64,000 nucleotides of DNA from Panax quinquefolius (lineage: Eukaryota > Streptophyta > Magnoliopsida > Apiales > Araliaceae). Where the stretch lies: positions 139,824,568 through 139,888,567 of the forward strand of contig CM035167.1 in NCBI GenBank assembly GCA_020205615.1, written 5' to 3'. The position numbers and the translations under genes are program-made. A model generated the notes under the pieces. That model did no database searches. It was not told the origin of the DNA and saw only the letters and a list, made by a program, of their open reading frames with translations. Below, piece by piece: positions 47,692 to 57,360 of the stretch; the first letter of the stretch is position 1; every line of letters begins with the position of its first letter.

Positions 47692-48318
47692 ATGGCATCC
47701 ACTAATTTGAGAAGCTCGTGTTCCTTTCCATACATTCTCCTCTCAATCTTGAATTTCATTCTTTTTATTCTGTCTGCAATTTCTCTTGCCCCCACTATAG
47801 CCCTCAAAATGCCACCAACTTCATTTGGTTTAGCATTCCTAATGGTCTCATCAATCTCACTTGTCTCCTCCTTTGTGGGTTTTTACTCTCATCTTGCCCA
47901 TTTTTGCTACATAACCCACATTTCCCTTCTCCTCTCCTCCTCAATCGGTCAATTTCTGGCTATTTTAGCCCTGTTTACCAGAGAGAAATCCAGCCTTTGG
48001 ATGCTAAAATCGGCTAGGGACCCGAAAGAGGCCAAAGTTTTGGTGAGATTGGAATGTGGGATTTATATGGCAATGTTTGTTATGCAGTTGGGTGTGGTGG
48101 TATTGACTTGTGGTGTGCATAGTTGTTGGGTAAGAGAGTATGAGGATATTGAGGCCGAAAAAGAGGCGATGGCCCGAAAGAGAAGCCGGAGAATTGCAAA
48201 AGTGCAGGAGGAATCTGTGGCTAATGCAGCTAAAATTTCTGAGATTAAAGCTAAAGAGTTTGATGAGAAAATGAAAAGTAAGTATGGGCAGTGGGTGAAG
48301 AATGATTTTGAAGGGTAA
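47692..48318 (+). CDS. Single-exon four-helix membrane protein, tetraspanin-like layout
   Basis: It encodes 208 residues. Hydrophobic segments at about 13-35, 44-66, 73-95 and 121-145 predict four membrane helices. A short loop with basic residues lies between helices 3 and 4 (REKSSLWMLKSARDPKEAK). The C-terminal tail (about 147-208) is long and charged (EAEKEAMARKRSRRIAKVQ, EIKAKEFDEKMKSKYGQW), likely helical and possibly a coiled coil, facing the cytosol if the N-terminus does. It lacks the large CCG-containing loop of true tetraspanins. It resembles a conserved plant family of unknown function; I cannot name it. The ATG context AAAAATGGC is good, and a TATA box and a MYB-core palindrome lie just upstream. 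No disruption is seen. Confidence 0.85.
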   Translation: MASTNLRSSCSFPYILLSILNFILFILSAISLAPTIALKMPPTSFGLAFLMVSSISLVSSFVGFYSHLAHFCYITHISLLLSSSIGQFLAILALFTREKSSLWMLKSARDPKEAKVLVRLECGIYMAMFVMQLGVVVLTCGVHSCWVREYEDIEAEKEAMARKRSRRIAKVQEESVANAAKISEIKAKEFDEKMKSKYGQWVKNDFEG

Positions 48319-48931
48319 CTATAATTACAGTTTTAATTTACTTTTGAGTCAGGTCACTATAGGGGTGGCTATTATGTTATTTGACTGTAATGTGGAGTTT
48401 TTAAGATTTGAGTGGTGCTTTTTGATGAGTAAATAATTAATTCAGTGTGCCATCTTCGTTCTATTTCTAATGTTAGCATTCTTCTCTCCATGTTGGATTC
48501 AAAATTAAGCATTTTTTGATTTGAGCCTAAAGTATAACCAATGTTAAGCCATCAGAATGAAAACAAAGTACAACGATGCATATAAAAAAAGAAAAGGTGG
48601 TACTACTAAATAATCTATCTATGATGAAATGAAATGTCTGCATTATACACGTATTATACACGTGTGTGTGTATGTGATTATTTTTTTATGTAATAATTGT
48701 ATTATCTAACAAAGTAAGGTAGCAATCATTCATATTATAGGTGAGTGGAGGTAAAAAGAAAAGTTGGTGCTACTAAATAATCTATCTATAATGAAATGAA
48801 ATTTCAAATGTGTACATTTAAACAAATGTGTTTAGAAAACCCTTCAACAAAATGCGTCTTCTAAGGTACAGACGAGTAAGCTTCTTCATTATTAGTATTA
48901 GTATAATTATATGTTTTGTTATAGTATATAC

Positions 48932-48961
48932 TATAATAATAATAATAATAATAATAATAAT
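48932..48961. repeat. (TAA)n microsatellite
   Basis: About ten tandem AAT/TAA triplets. A likely length polymorphism. Confidence 0.9.
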
Positions 48962-49107
48962 GTGAGGAGTGAGGATGGATGACAAGGAACAGAGGTGGCT
49001 AGTAGAGATCCACATGTTCCCCCTCTCTGACAACGAGACCCCATTACCTTACAGCCCCAACTGGTTTTCACTTCCAAACCAATGTCTTCTTTTTATTTTG
49101 TCTCTTC

Positions 49108-49305
49108 ACAAATCATGAGGCCACCTTACATTAGCAACTGGTTTTCAGTTATGGAAGTTGACAGCCTTCCCATCCCATCCCATCCCATCTTCTGGCCTGG
49201 CACAAATCATGGGCCACCAATAAATAGACAACTCCAAGTTATGGAAGTTGACAGCCTTTATTAATTATATTACTGGCCTGGCCTGGCCCGGCCCGGCCCA
49301 CGAGT
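49108..49305 (+). repeat. About 90-bp tandem duplication and GGCCTGG-rich tract
   Basis: AAATCATG(A/G)GGCCACC occurs at about 49112 and 49204, and AGTTATGGAAGTTGACAGCC at 49148 and 49237, so a unit of about 90 bp is repeated. Between them CCCATCC is repeated four times. The tract 49270-49302 is GGCCTGGCCTGGCCCGGCCC, which extends the CTGGCCTGG found inside the unit. Confidence 0.7.
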
Positions 49306-50076
49306 ACGTGTTGCGTCCATAAATCATATATTTATGATGATAATATAAAATTTAAAAAGCAAATAAAAAGATATAAAATTTAATATTAAAAATAACAATA
49401 ATAATATATTTAAAGTTATAGCGACAGAAAATATAAAAAAAAATTGTATGACCCAACAAGTTGATAATATAGATAGATCAGCTTTATCCATAAATAAAGA
49501 GCTCAGAATCCATCATTACATTTCTTTTAAATTTGTCCACCTTCAACACCACTCTTTATCCTAAATTCTTTCTCTTTTGACTTTGACTTTCGTGTTATCG
49601 GATGTAGATAATAAATGTCTACGAAATTAATATAATTAATATTTTATTTATTTGATTTGATTAAAATCTCAATAATAATAAATATTATTGTTTTAAAAAG
49701 TAATAAATTTTCTAAATGATTGAAAAAAAATAAATTTTGATTGAAAAAAGAATTGTTTCCCAACTAACATTATGAGTTGAGAACTCTTTATTCGGACATT
49801 ATAATATAAAAATTAGAATATAAAAATTAGAAATTAATATTTTAATAAAATATTTTGAGGAGTAGTAAAAAATAAATTAAAAATAGTATTAATTGAACAA
49901 AAAAAAATAAATTTTATGCTAACGGATTTTCCATTCAATTTCACAAATCATTTCTCTTGTACCAGGTCCAGGACAGACGGCTACATTTAGTAACACAGAT
50001 CAAACTAGTCTTCCATCTATTTTTGCAGGAGAAATCAAGAAACTGTCCCTCCGTTCTTCTGGAGATAGAAAGAAGC

Positions 50077-51806
50077 ATGATAAGTACAATTATGATACAC
50101 AGAGCTGAGTTCTTGAGACCTCCTTATACACATGAATTCAAGAATCATCAAAACTTTCAGAGAGTTTCTTCTGCCTCTTGGACAATGTAAGTATCTATTT
50201 GTTTCTTCTCAAGAACGGAAAACAAATTTATAATGCTAATCAGATTAATTTCCCAAACCCACAGGAGGACGATGGATTCGAAACCTTCCCAAAAAGAGGA
50301 GTTATCAGTACAAGTTCCGAAACCCCAGTCTGAAACAGTAAGCCTGTCCAATCTCCAATTTGACCGGCAGCAAGAAGCATTCACCAAGGAGAGAAGGATT
50401 GATTTTGGGCAGTTCACCACACGTGAGGCTGTACTTGATGAAGAATTTTGGGTGGGTAGGTCAGTTACAAATTTATAATAACAATTTCTTCCATGAAACC
50501 TAATAAAATCTTAACCATGATTTTTTCCAACAAAAAAAACAACTGAAATTTTCCAAGTTAACAACACATATGTGGGCTGTGGCTGATGTTGTGTGATGTT
50601 TTTGTCGTAGACAGCAGCATGGCTACGGGCAGAAAGTCGTTGGGAGGAAAGAAGAGGCGAACGGTATGTACCGAAAACCAAAATTGAAATGATGTCACTC
50701 CCAAATTTTTGTTTATTCTAACAAACACAGGAAAATCCCTTCAAGTGCCAGCCAGTCCAATTCAGAAGACTTGAATACCATTAACTCAAGCTCTGTTTTA
50801 TGACACAGATATGTTGAGAATTATAAAAGGAAGTTTACAGAACAAGTAAGAATCAAATGTCAAGCTTTGTTAATTTGTCAATAAAAATAGTAAATGCCAT
50901 GGACTGACCATCTTAATTTCTCTACTTGTGTAGGAGTTCAATTCAATCAAAAGGCGATGCAAATCACAACTTGGGCACAAATCCACCTGCATTCTGGGGG
51001 TATAATATTTTTCACAAATTATACTTTAACCTGACTTTTATTTCAATCATCTATAACAGAGGCTGATATTTCTCTCTTTGAAGTAATGTCTATTATTATT
51101 TTGTTCATCTACATTATAATATATTTTCTAATATGAACTATTAGGTAAAGAAGGAACGGATGAATATAGTAAATACCGTACTGAAGAGTGTAGTCGGAAC
51201 CTTAGATCTCAGCATACGACATTTGTTGCATGGAGAAGCCTTTCCTGGGGTAAAATATGTTCTGATTGATGAAATTCTAACTGCCGATCCATGATATCAG
51301 TATTAATTGCTTAATCTGCATGGCACTCAAATTTTGCCTTATCATAGGAACCGGTGAAAACCCCTCTCTTCTGCAGCATCAACAAAGAAGGTAGCAAATA
51401 TGGTTACATTTCAAACTTGTGTGGCTAAATCAGCACGACGCCAGGGTATTGCAAGCAACATGTTAAGTTTTGCTATTAGATCAGCCAAAGAAAATGGTGA
51501 GATAAATCATTTTAGTCCCTACAAATTTTTCAAGTCACAAAATTGCAGCAGAATTTTCCTACTGATTCAGATATTCATGTGACAGGTGCAGAACAAGTTT
51601 TTGTACATGTGCATAGAAATAACAGACCTGCACAAGAGTTGTACCAAAAGATGGGATTTCAGGTAGTACCATTTGTTACTTTATTTTCCTGACTTCCATC
51701 TCTGATTAACTACTACAGCTACTTCTACGTTCTTCACCAGGTGGTCGAAATGGCAACCTCCCAGTTGGCAGCAGAGCAAACGTACTTGCTTTGCTTGAGA
51801 GCATAA
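50077..51806 (+). CDS. Plastid-type GNAT N-acetyltransferase, nine exons, with a 2-bp frameshift
   Basis: Exons: 50077-50186, 50265-50451, 50611-50663, 50809-50845, 50934-50999, 51145-51249, 51348-51496, 51586-51662 and 51741-51806. All introns are GT-AG and all phases agree except in exon 7. The protein has a likely transit peptide, a plant-specific N-terminal part (FGQFTTREAVLDEEFWTAAW, YKRKFTEQEFNSIKRRCKSQ), then the GNAT fold. The acetyl-CoA site is KSARRQGIASNML (R/QxxGxA), followed by HVHRNNRPAQELYQKMGF. Plant homologues acetylate protein N-termini and lysines in chloroplasts. In exon 7, YISNLCVAKSARR needs CTTGTGTGTGGC but the sequence has CTTGTGTGGC near 51418; as read it stops before the cofactor site. 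The start could be further upstream (open to 49957). It is convergent with the PPR gene. Confidence 0.85.
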
Positions 51807-52784
51807 AGCTTAACTGAAGATATTTTCTTTCACCAGCTGTGGAGAAGAATCCAATAGCCAGAAAAAGATAATAAAAGCTCAACGAAAGTAGGTGTGGCAT
51901 CAAATTGCATTACCTAAAAAAATCAAATTCATTAAAAAATTATTGAGCTTATACGAATTCCTGAGGTCCAATTTATCAAAATGAATGGTGTTAGCTACAC
52001 ATGGAAGCAGATGATGAAAACGCAAAAAGATGGTCAGGACAATATGTAGAATCCATTTTCTGTAGCAGTATAACCAAAATTACATATGACGCAGAGATGT
52101 CAAAATTCAAATTTAGCAAGTAGTTGTGGTAGTGAAGTTTACCTTCAACAGCAAAAAAAACCACTTTCACGGGACTGAACATATACTGTACAATTCTGTT
52201 GCCGAGTCATTCACACATCAGGATTGTGCACCTGGTATAACAAATACAGATGAAAATGAAAGGAAATAATGGCAGAGAATAACTAGCAGAAATTGAAACA
52301 GAAAGATGGAAGTAATTCTGACCAGGCACCATGATGAAGTGATCTGTAAATATTTCAGTTACTTATGCTGGGATACACTAGATTTTGTACTGTACCCTCT
52401 GTAAATCAAAATATATCATTCATAGTTATGTTTGACAGAAACAACTATTGTTCTCATGGGTGCGCAGAAGTTGGTGCATATATATGTGATGAAGTTTCCA
52501 TAGCTTTGTCTTTGAATTAACACAAGAATTACAATTATGAATATATCTCAAACAATTTAATCAAATTTTGTAAACTCCACTTGTTTGTCTAGAACTGTTA
52601 ATAATTCTTGAGGGATGCATTTCATCTATCATAACTGGCAGGAAAACCTATCATCTACTAGTGCTCTGTAAGGAATGACTGCCTGCCTAATGCATTTGAC
52701 TGTCTGTTCACATAACAGATGATGTTGTATGCTTAAAATGACAAGCCAGCACAGCAAAGCTTGAACTGGAATTGCTGGAGACGA
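51807..52784. other. Intergenic between two convergent genes
   Basis: Shared 3' flank of the GNAT (+) and PPR (-) genes. I see no coding sequence, RNA gene or transposon end; short ORFs are without family features. Confidence 0.5.
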
Positions 52785-54566
52785 CTACGGTCTATTTGAA
52801 TAAGCCTCCCTGGAAAGCAGGGATCTTGATCCTGACGTAAATGTATGAAATCTTTGGTTTACCTCAACTAAACTATGGCCAGGGATCTTTTTTAGCTCCT
52901 TTTCATCCATCAATTTTCTCAATCTTGCAACATCCTCCCACCGACCAGCTTCAGCATAGATATTTATCATAAGGATGTGGAAACTAACAGATTGAGGGTT
53001 CAACTTATACAATCTATCTGCCACAAGTTCTGCAAGCTCAAGATTACCATGTATTCTACAAGCCCCAAGCAAGGCTCCCCAAACGTTCACATCTGCCTCA
53101 ATTGGCATATTATCAATGAACTCGTAAGCCTCCAGCAATTCACCGGCTCGGCCAAGAAGATCAACCATACAAACACATTGCTCTATGCCAGGCATAACTA
53201 AATAATCCCTGGTCATGCTCTCAAAATGCTTCTTTCCTTCTTCTACAAGACCTGAATGCCTACAAGCGGTCAAAACAGCCGTGAAAGTAAAGTTGTTTGG
53301 TCTAATTCCTTCTTCTTTCATCTTTGAGAAGAGCACGACGGCATCCTCCCCAGCTCCATGAGATGCACAGGCCCCAATAATTGAAGTCCACGACACAACA
53401 CTTCTATAAGGTAACATATAAAAAACATCTATTGCCAAATTTATGTTTCCACACTTCGCATACATATCAATCAGAGCATTTGTGATTGAAACATTAGTTT
53501 CCAAACTCTTCACTAGCTCATGCACCCATTTTCCAGTATTAAGTGCTCCCATACTAGCACAAGCTGATATTACACTGACCATTGTGATATAATCATATTC
53601 CACACTTTCATTGTGCATCCTACAAAAGAGCTTGATTGCATCTGAACCAAATTTATTTTGTTCATAAGCAGCAATAATTGCATTCCACGAGACCAGGCTT
53701 CGGACAGCCATCCAATCAAACAAAGATTTGGCAATATCAACATGGCCACATTTACCATACAAAGCAATCAAAGTATTAACCAATGAAATGTCCGAGTCCA
53801 CTCCCAATTTTAATCCATAACCATGAATCAACTTCCCTAAGTTCAAAAACTCCAAACTAGCACAGGCAGGAAGAACGCTCACAAGTGTAACAGCATTTGG
53901 TTGAGTCCCAGAAGCCATCATCTCCTCGAAAGCAGACAAACCCTTGTCAAAAAGTCCATTTTGCACATATCCAGCAATCATTGCAGTCCAAGAGACAATG
54001 TTCCTTGCAGCCATTTCACCAAAAACTAGTTCCGAATTCAAAGCTTCTCCGCTCTGAGAGTACAGACTAACCAAAGAACTCTGTACAAACACACCCAGAG
54101 CAAACCCATTCTTTATAACATTACAATGCACTTGTCTTCCTTCCCAAAAAGCCGAGTGTACTGCGCAAGCTCGAACCACAAAAGGGAAAGTGTAGTTATC
54201 AGGTAGTAATCCTGACTGATGCATGTTTCTATAAAGAAGTATGGCTTGTTGACAAGGACCCCGATCGGCATAACCTCGAATCAAGGTGTTCCAGAGGAAT
54301 ACGTCTCTTCGAGGCACTTCGTCAAACAGTTTACGAGCGTAGTCCATGGTGGGCGAAAAGGAATATGCCAAAGTGATGATTTTAGTTGATAAAAGGAGAT
54401 TTTGGTGACACCCATTTGTGAGGATCAGAGCATGAACTCGTTGGAGTTCTAAAAGAGTGGAACAGGAGTTTAAAAGGTAGTTGAAAGGGAAGGAACTGTA
54501 GTTAGTACTGATGGAGGGAATATGTTCGAGTTTTCTAAAGAAGGTGAGAACATAATGAGCAAGCAT
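52785..54566 (-). CDS. PLS-class pentatricopeptide repeat protein with E-type end
   Basis: An uninterrupted single exon of 593 residues. PPR motifs begin near residue 75 (DYARKLFDEVPRRDVFLWNT) and repeat in P-L-S order (NIVSWTAMIAGYVQNG, SLVSWNAIIAAYEQNK, SVVSWTSIIGACASHG, PNNFTFTAVLTACRHSG). After the last motif comes an E-type extension (VNVWGALLGACRIHGNLELA, then LMINIYAEAGRWEDVARLR) and a short tail; there is no DYW deaminase domain. Such proteins bind single-stranded RNA in mitochondria or chloroplasts and usually choose sites for C-to-U editing, with a deaminase supplied by a partner. The N-terminus is a plausible organelle-targeting region. Lack of introns is normal for the family. The RNA target could be predicted from the residue pairs of each motif. 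Confidence 0.95.
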   Translation of the reverse strand: MLAHYVLTFFRKLEHIPSISTNYSSFPFNYLLNSCSTLLELQRVHALILTNGCHQNLLLSTKIITLAYSFSPTMDYARKLFDEVPRRDVFLWNTLIRGYADRGPCQQAILLYRNMHQSGLLPDNYTFPFVVRACAVHSAFWEGRQVHCNVIKNGFALGVFVQSSLVSLYSQSGEALNSELVFGEMAARNIVSWTAMIAGYVQNGLFDKGLSAFEEMMASGTQPNAVTLVSVLPACASLEFLNLGKLIHGYGLKLGVDSDISLVNTLIALYGKCGHVDIAKSLFDWMAVRSLVSWNAIIAAYEQNKFGSDAIKLFCRMHNESVEYDYITMVSVISACASMGALNTGKWVHELVKSLETNVSITNALIDMYAKCGNINLAIDVFYMLPYRSVVSWTSIIGACASHGAGEDAVVLFSKMKEEGIRPNNFTFTAVLTACRHSGLVEEGKKHFESMTRDYLVMPGIEQCVCMVDLLGRAGELLEAYEFIDNMPIEADVNVWGALLGACRIHGNLELAELVADRLYKLNPQSVSFHILMINIYAEAGRWEDVARLRKLMDEKELKKIPGHSLVEVNQRFHTFTSGSRSLLSREAYSNRP

Positions 54567-55204
54567 GAATTAGAGGACGATTTGGGCTGACCTCTAATGA
54601 ACAGCCAGGCAACATTGATGACGATTTTTTTTATATACAAAAAAGTAGTCTAATTTTCATTTATAGAACTTTATTTATTTCAAAAAAAACACATATAATA
54701 TAAAATGATCCACAAAAAAAATTACTATTTTTATAATAGTACTCCTATAAAATAAGAATATACTCAAATTCGCCCCCCATAATTTTATTATCAAATCAGT
54801 ACTAAACTAATAATTTATTATTTAACCGTCTTTTTAAAAGAATATTTTTGATTTTTTTGTCTAAAAAAGAATTAATTACTTAATTTCTCAACTCTTTTTT
54901 TTCTTTTTTCTCTTCCAACTGACCCTTCTTCAATCGTGTTTTGTTATTGACCAAGTAGGGTTCATAGATGAATCATTTTCACCACAAACAATTCTTCCCC
55001 AAAATTCTCAAAAAAATAAAAAAAAAATACATATATTATATATACACACACACACAAAAATACAAAAACGGCAAAAAGCACTTTTTCAAAGATCATTATA
55101 GTGTTTTAAGCGATTAAATAAAACGCTTTTAAAATATTTCATTAAATTTAATCGTATTTTTTAAAAATGTTCAATTAACCAATTCCGTCTAATTTGATTA
55201 ACGA
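54567..55204. other. Intergenic, upstream of the PPR gene
   Basis: AT-rich DNA with A and T runs and an ATATATAC/ACACACAC stretch at 55030-55055. The PPR promoter must lie here on the minus strand. No clear TATA box stands out from the background. Confidence 0.4.
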
Positions 55205-56871
55205 ACGTTAAAAAATCAGCTTAGATTGCTGACGTGGCTTTTTGAAAAAAAGAAAATATTACTTGGTAATTACGTGGCAACAAATTTTCCTATCTACTCA
55301 TTTCTTTTATTTTTTAATGAATTTTCTTTATAATTTTTTCTTCTCAAACAAAAAAATAAAATAATAAAATCATTATGTGGTAAAAAATAATTAAAATAAT
55401 AATAAAATTTAAATAAATATTTTAATTCATTTTTTATAATTTTTCTTTTCTTTTATCTTCTCCTTTCTTTTAATAATTATTTTTATTTTTAAAATTAATT
55501 CCAAATAATACAAATAATATATCAAAATTTTTTGATCAATGAGATCTATTACAACATTATATTAATTTTAAAAAAATTAAAAATAAAAAATCATTAATTA
55601 CGTGCAAAAAATAATTAAAATAATAAAATTAAAATAAATGCTTTAATTTATAAAAATAAAATAAATGCTTTAAACAAATGACATAAAATTAAAATTAATT
55701 ATACAATCAAAACCTCATTATTAATTTTATAATTTTTTCTTTTCCTTTATCTATTTTCCTTTCTTTTAATTATTTTCCTTCTAAATAATATAAATAATCA
55801 AAATATTCATCTCCATTCAATCATCCCCCATTTTAATTTACAGAAAACTCTCCTTCATCCAGCCTCTTCCTCCACCTTTGAACAATTTCAATATTTAAAC
55901 TTCCCACCATGGATATCATATCCAAATCTCTCTCAATAAGAGGATCAATAGCATCATCGATTCATCGTCCACTTTCCTCAATAATCACATCAGTTCCTTC
56001 TCTCTCTCTCTCTTTCACTTTTTTCTCTCTCTCTTCCACTTTTCTTGGCGCGGAGGGCGGCGACGGCGGCGGTGGCGGGGGAGTTGATCTGTTTGTTGGT
56101 GGTGGTGTCTTGCACGATTTGGTTAAATCGAATTGCAGAGAGCTTCAAAATCATGATGATCCCCCTTTCAGAAACCAAAGCCAAAAAAATCTCCAAATCC
56201 CTCATTCAAATCCCCAAATCCAAACTCAGCCAAATCAAATCAAAAAGAAATTCCTCAAAAAAATCATGAGAAAGTTTCATAATCTCAAATGGAGTTGATA
56301 ATCAAATGGAAAGCAGTTGATTGATAATCTCAGCCGATTCTCTCACCGCTTGCCGTAGATATAGAAAGGAAAAGATGAACAGTAGATCTCAGCCATTCTT
56401 GTGGAGAAGATGAAAAGAAAATGAATTATTATTAAAAGAAAAAAAAAGAAAGAAAATGAATTATTTTTTTTTTTTTATTTTTTTTTGAAATTAATGTAAC
56501 GTTGTAATAGATCTCATTGATACAAAAAATTTTGATATATTATTTGGAATTAATTTTAAAATAAAATAATTATTAAAAGAAAGGAAAACATAAAAGGAAA
56601 AGAAAAAATTATAAAAAAATGAATTAAAATATTTATTTTAAATTTATTATTATTTTAATTATTTTTTTATCACATAATGATTTTATTATTTTATTTTTTT
56701 GTTTGAAAAGAAAAAATTATAAAGAAAATCCATTAAACAAGCATATAGTGACTTTCTACAAATTTGACCCATTTTTGCAAATTTGACCTCAAAAAGCCAG
56801 TCAGCAAATACATATCATTTTTATTTTTATTTTAAAAACCACATTAACAATCTAAGCTGATTTTTTAACGT
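55205..56871. mobile_element. Foldback-type element with ~370-bp terminal inverted repeats
   Basis: The left arm (55205 to about 55575) and right arm (about 56480-56871) are inverted copies. ACGTTAAAAAATCAGCTTAG at 55205 is matched by its reverse complement ending at 56871. TCAATGAGATCTATTACAAC near 55538 pairs with the reverse complement near 56501. Length about 1.67 kb. Long inverted repeats suggest a Mutator-like or foldback element. I could not find a convincing 9-bp target duplication at these edges, so the exact ends and superfamily are open. The interior (about 55800-56450) is richer in GC and does not look like the arms. Confidence 0.75.
55909..56298 (+). other. ORF of 129 codons inside the foldback element, possible captured fragment
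   Basis: It starts at ACCATGG, a good context. It reads MDIISKSLSIRGSIASSIHR, then a serine-rich part over a (TC)n tract, a GEGGDGGGGG-type run over a GGCGGC tract, and a basic tail. A second frame (56045-56269) is also open and contains a hydrophobic stretch (GELICLLVVVSCTIWLN). I recognise neither product. It could be a gene fragment captured by the element, or low-complexity DNA that happens to be open. Confidence 0.3.
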
Positions 56872-57360
56872 ACGTGGCTAATTTCAATTTTGAACTGTGT
56901 GCAGAAATTGAAAATATACAAATCAAGATTGGCAGGTACCCGTGCAATTGCACTATGCTTGTAATTTTCTTCAAAGTTCTTCCAAGGAATTTACATACAT
57001 ACTTCATAAGCAGTGCAAATGTTGGTGATTTATGCCATGGTGTTTACAAGAGAACACACCAGGGCACGGCTTGAGTATATCAGCAGGTTTTTTTCTGATC
57101 AAGATGCTTCCATAACCTCATCAATATCAGATTTAATCTCTCTAAATATCCGACACTAGGATCATATTTTCATCATGCAAGGAAACAAGAACTGAAAAAG
57201 AGAATGGTTCCTTGGTCCACATTGGCTAAAAACAAACAAAAAGTATCCTCAATGCTTGCAACAAGCATTTCAAAGGAGACATTAGCTACATAGATTTTAC
57301 TTGGTGTAATGTACGACTAACTTTAATGAAGCGTTCAAAAGTTACTGGTCCAATCTAAGA
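56872..57360. other. Intergenic, 3' flank of the RAD7-like gene
   Basis: No gene seen. The 3' untranslated region of the minus-strand gene is expected to occupy part of it. Confidence 0.4.

Larger units (their letters stand above)
48319..50076. other. Intergenic, simple repeats and a small tandem duplication
   Basis: I see no gene. It holds a TAA microsatellite (48932-48961), a CACGTG and GTGTGTGTATGTG run near 48660, a repeated block GTAC/TACTAAATAATCTATCTAT (about 48600 and 48770), the duplication at 49110-49262 and AT-rich DNA from 49310 to 49920. Confidence 0.5.

Noticed and set aside
55990..56205. Minus-strand ORF ending in a run of RERE
   Set aside because: It is a translation of the (TC)n tract inside the foldback element.
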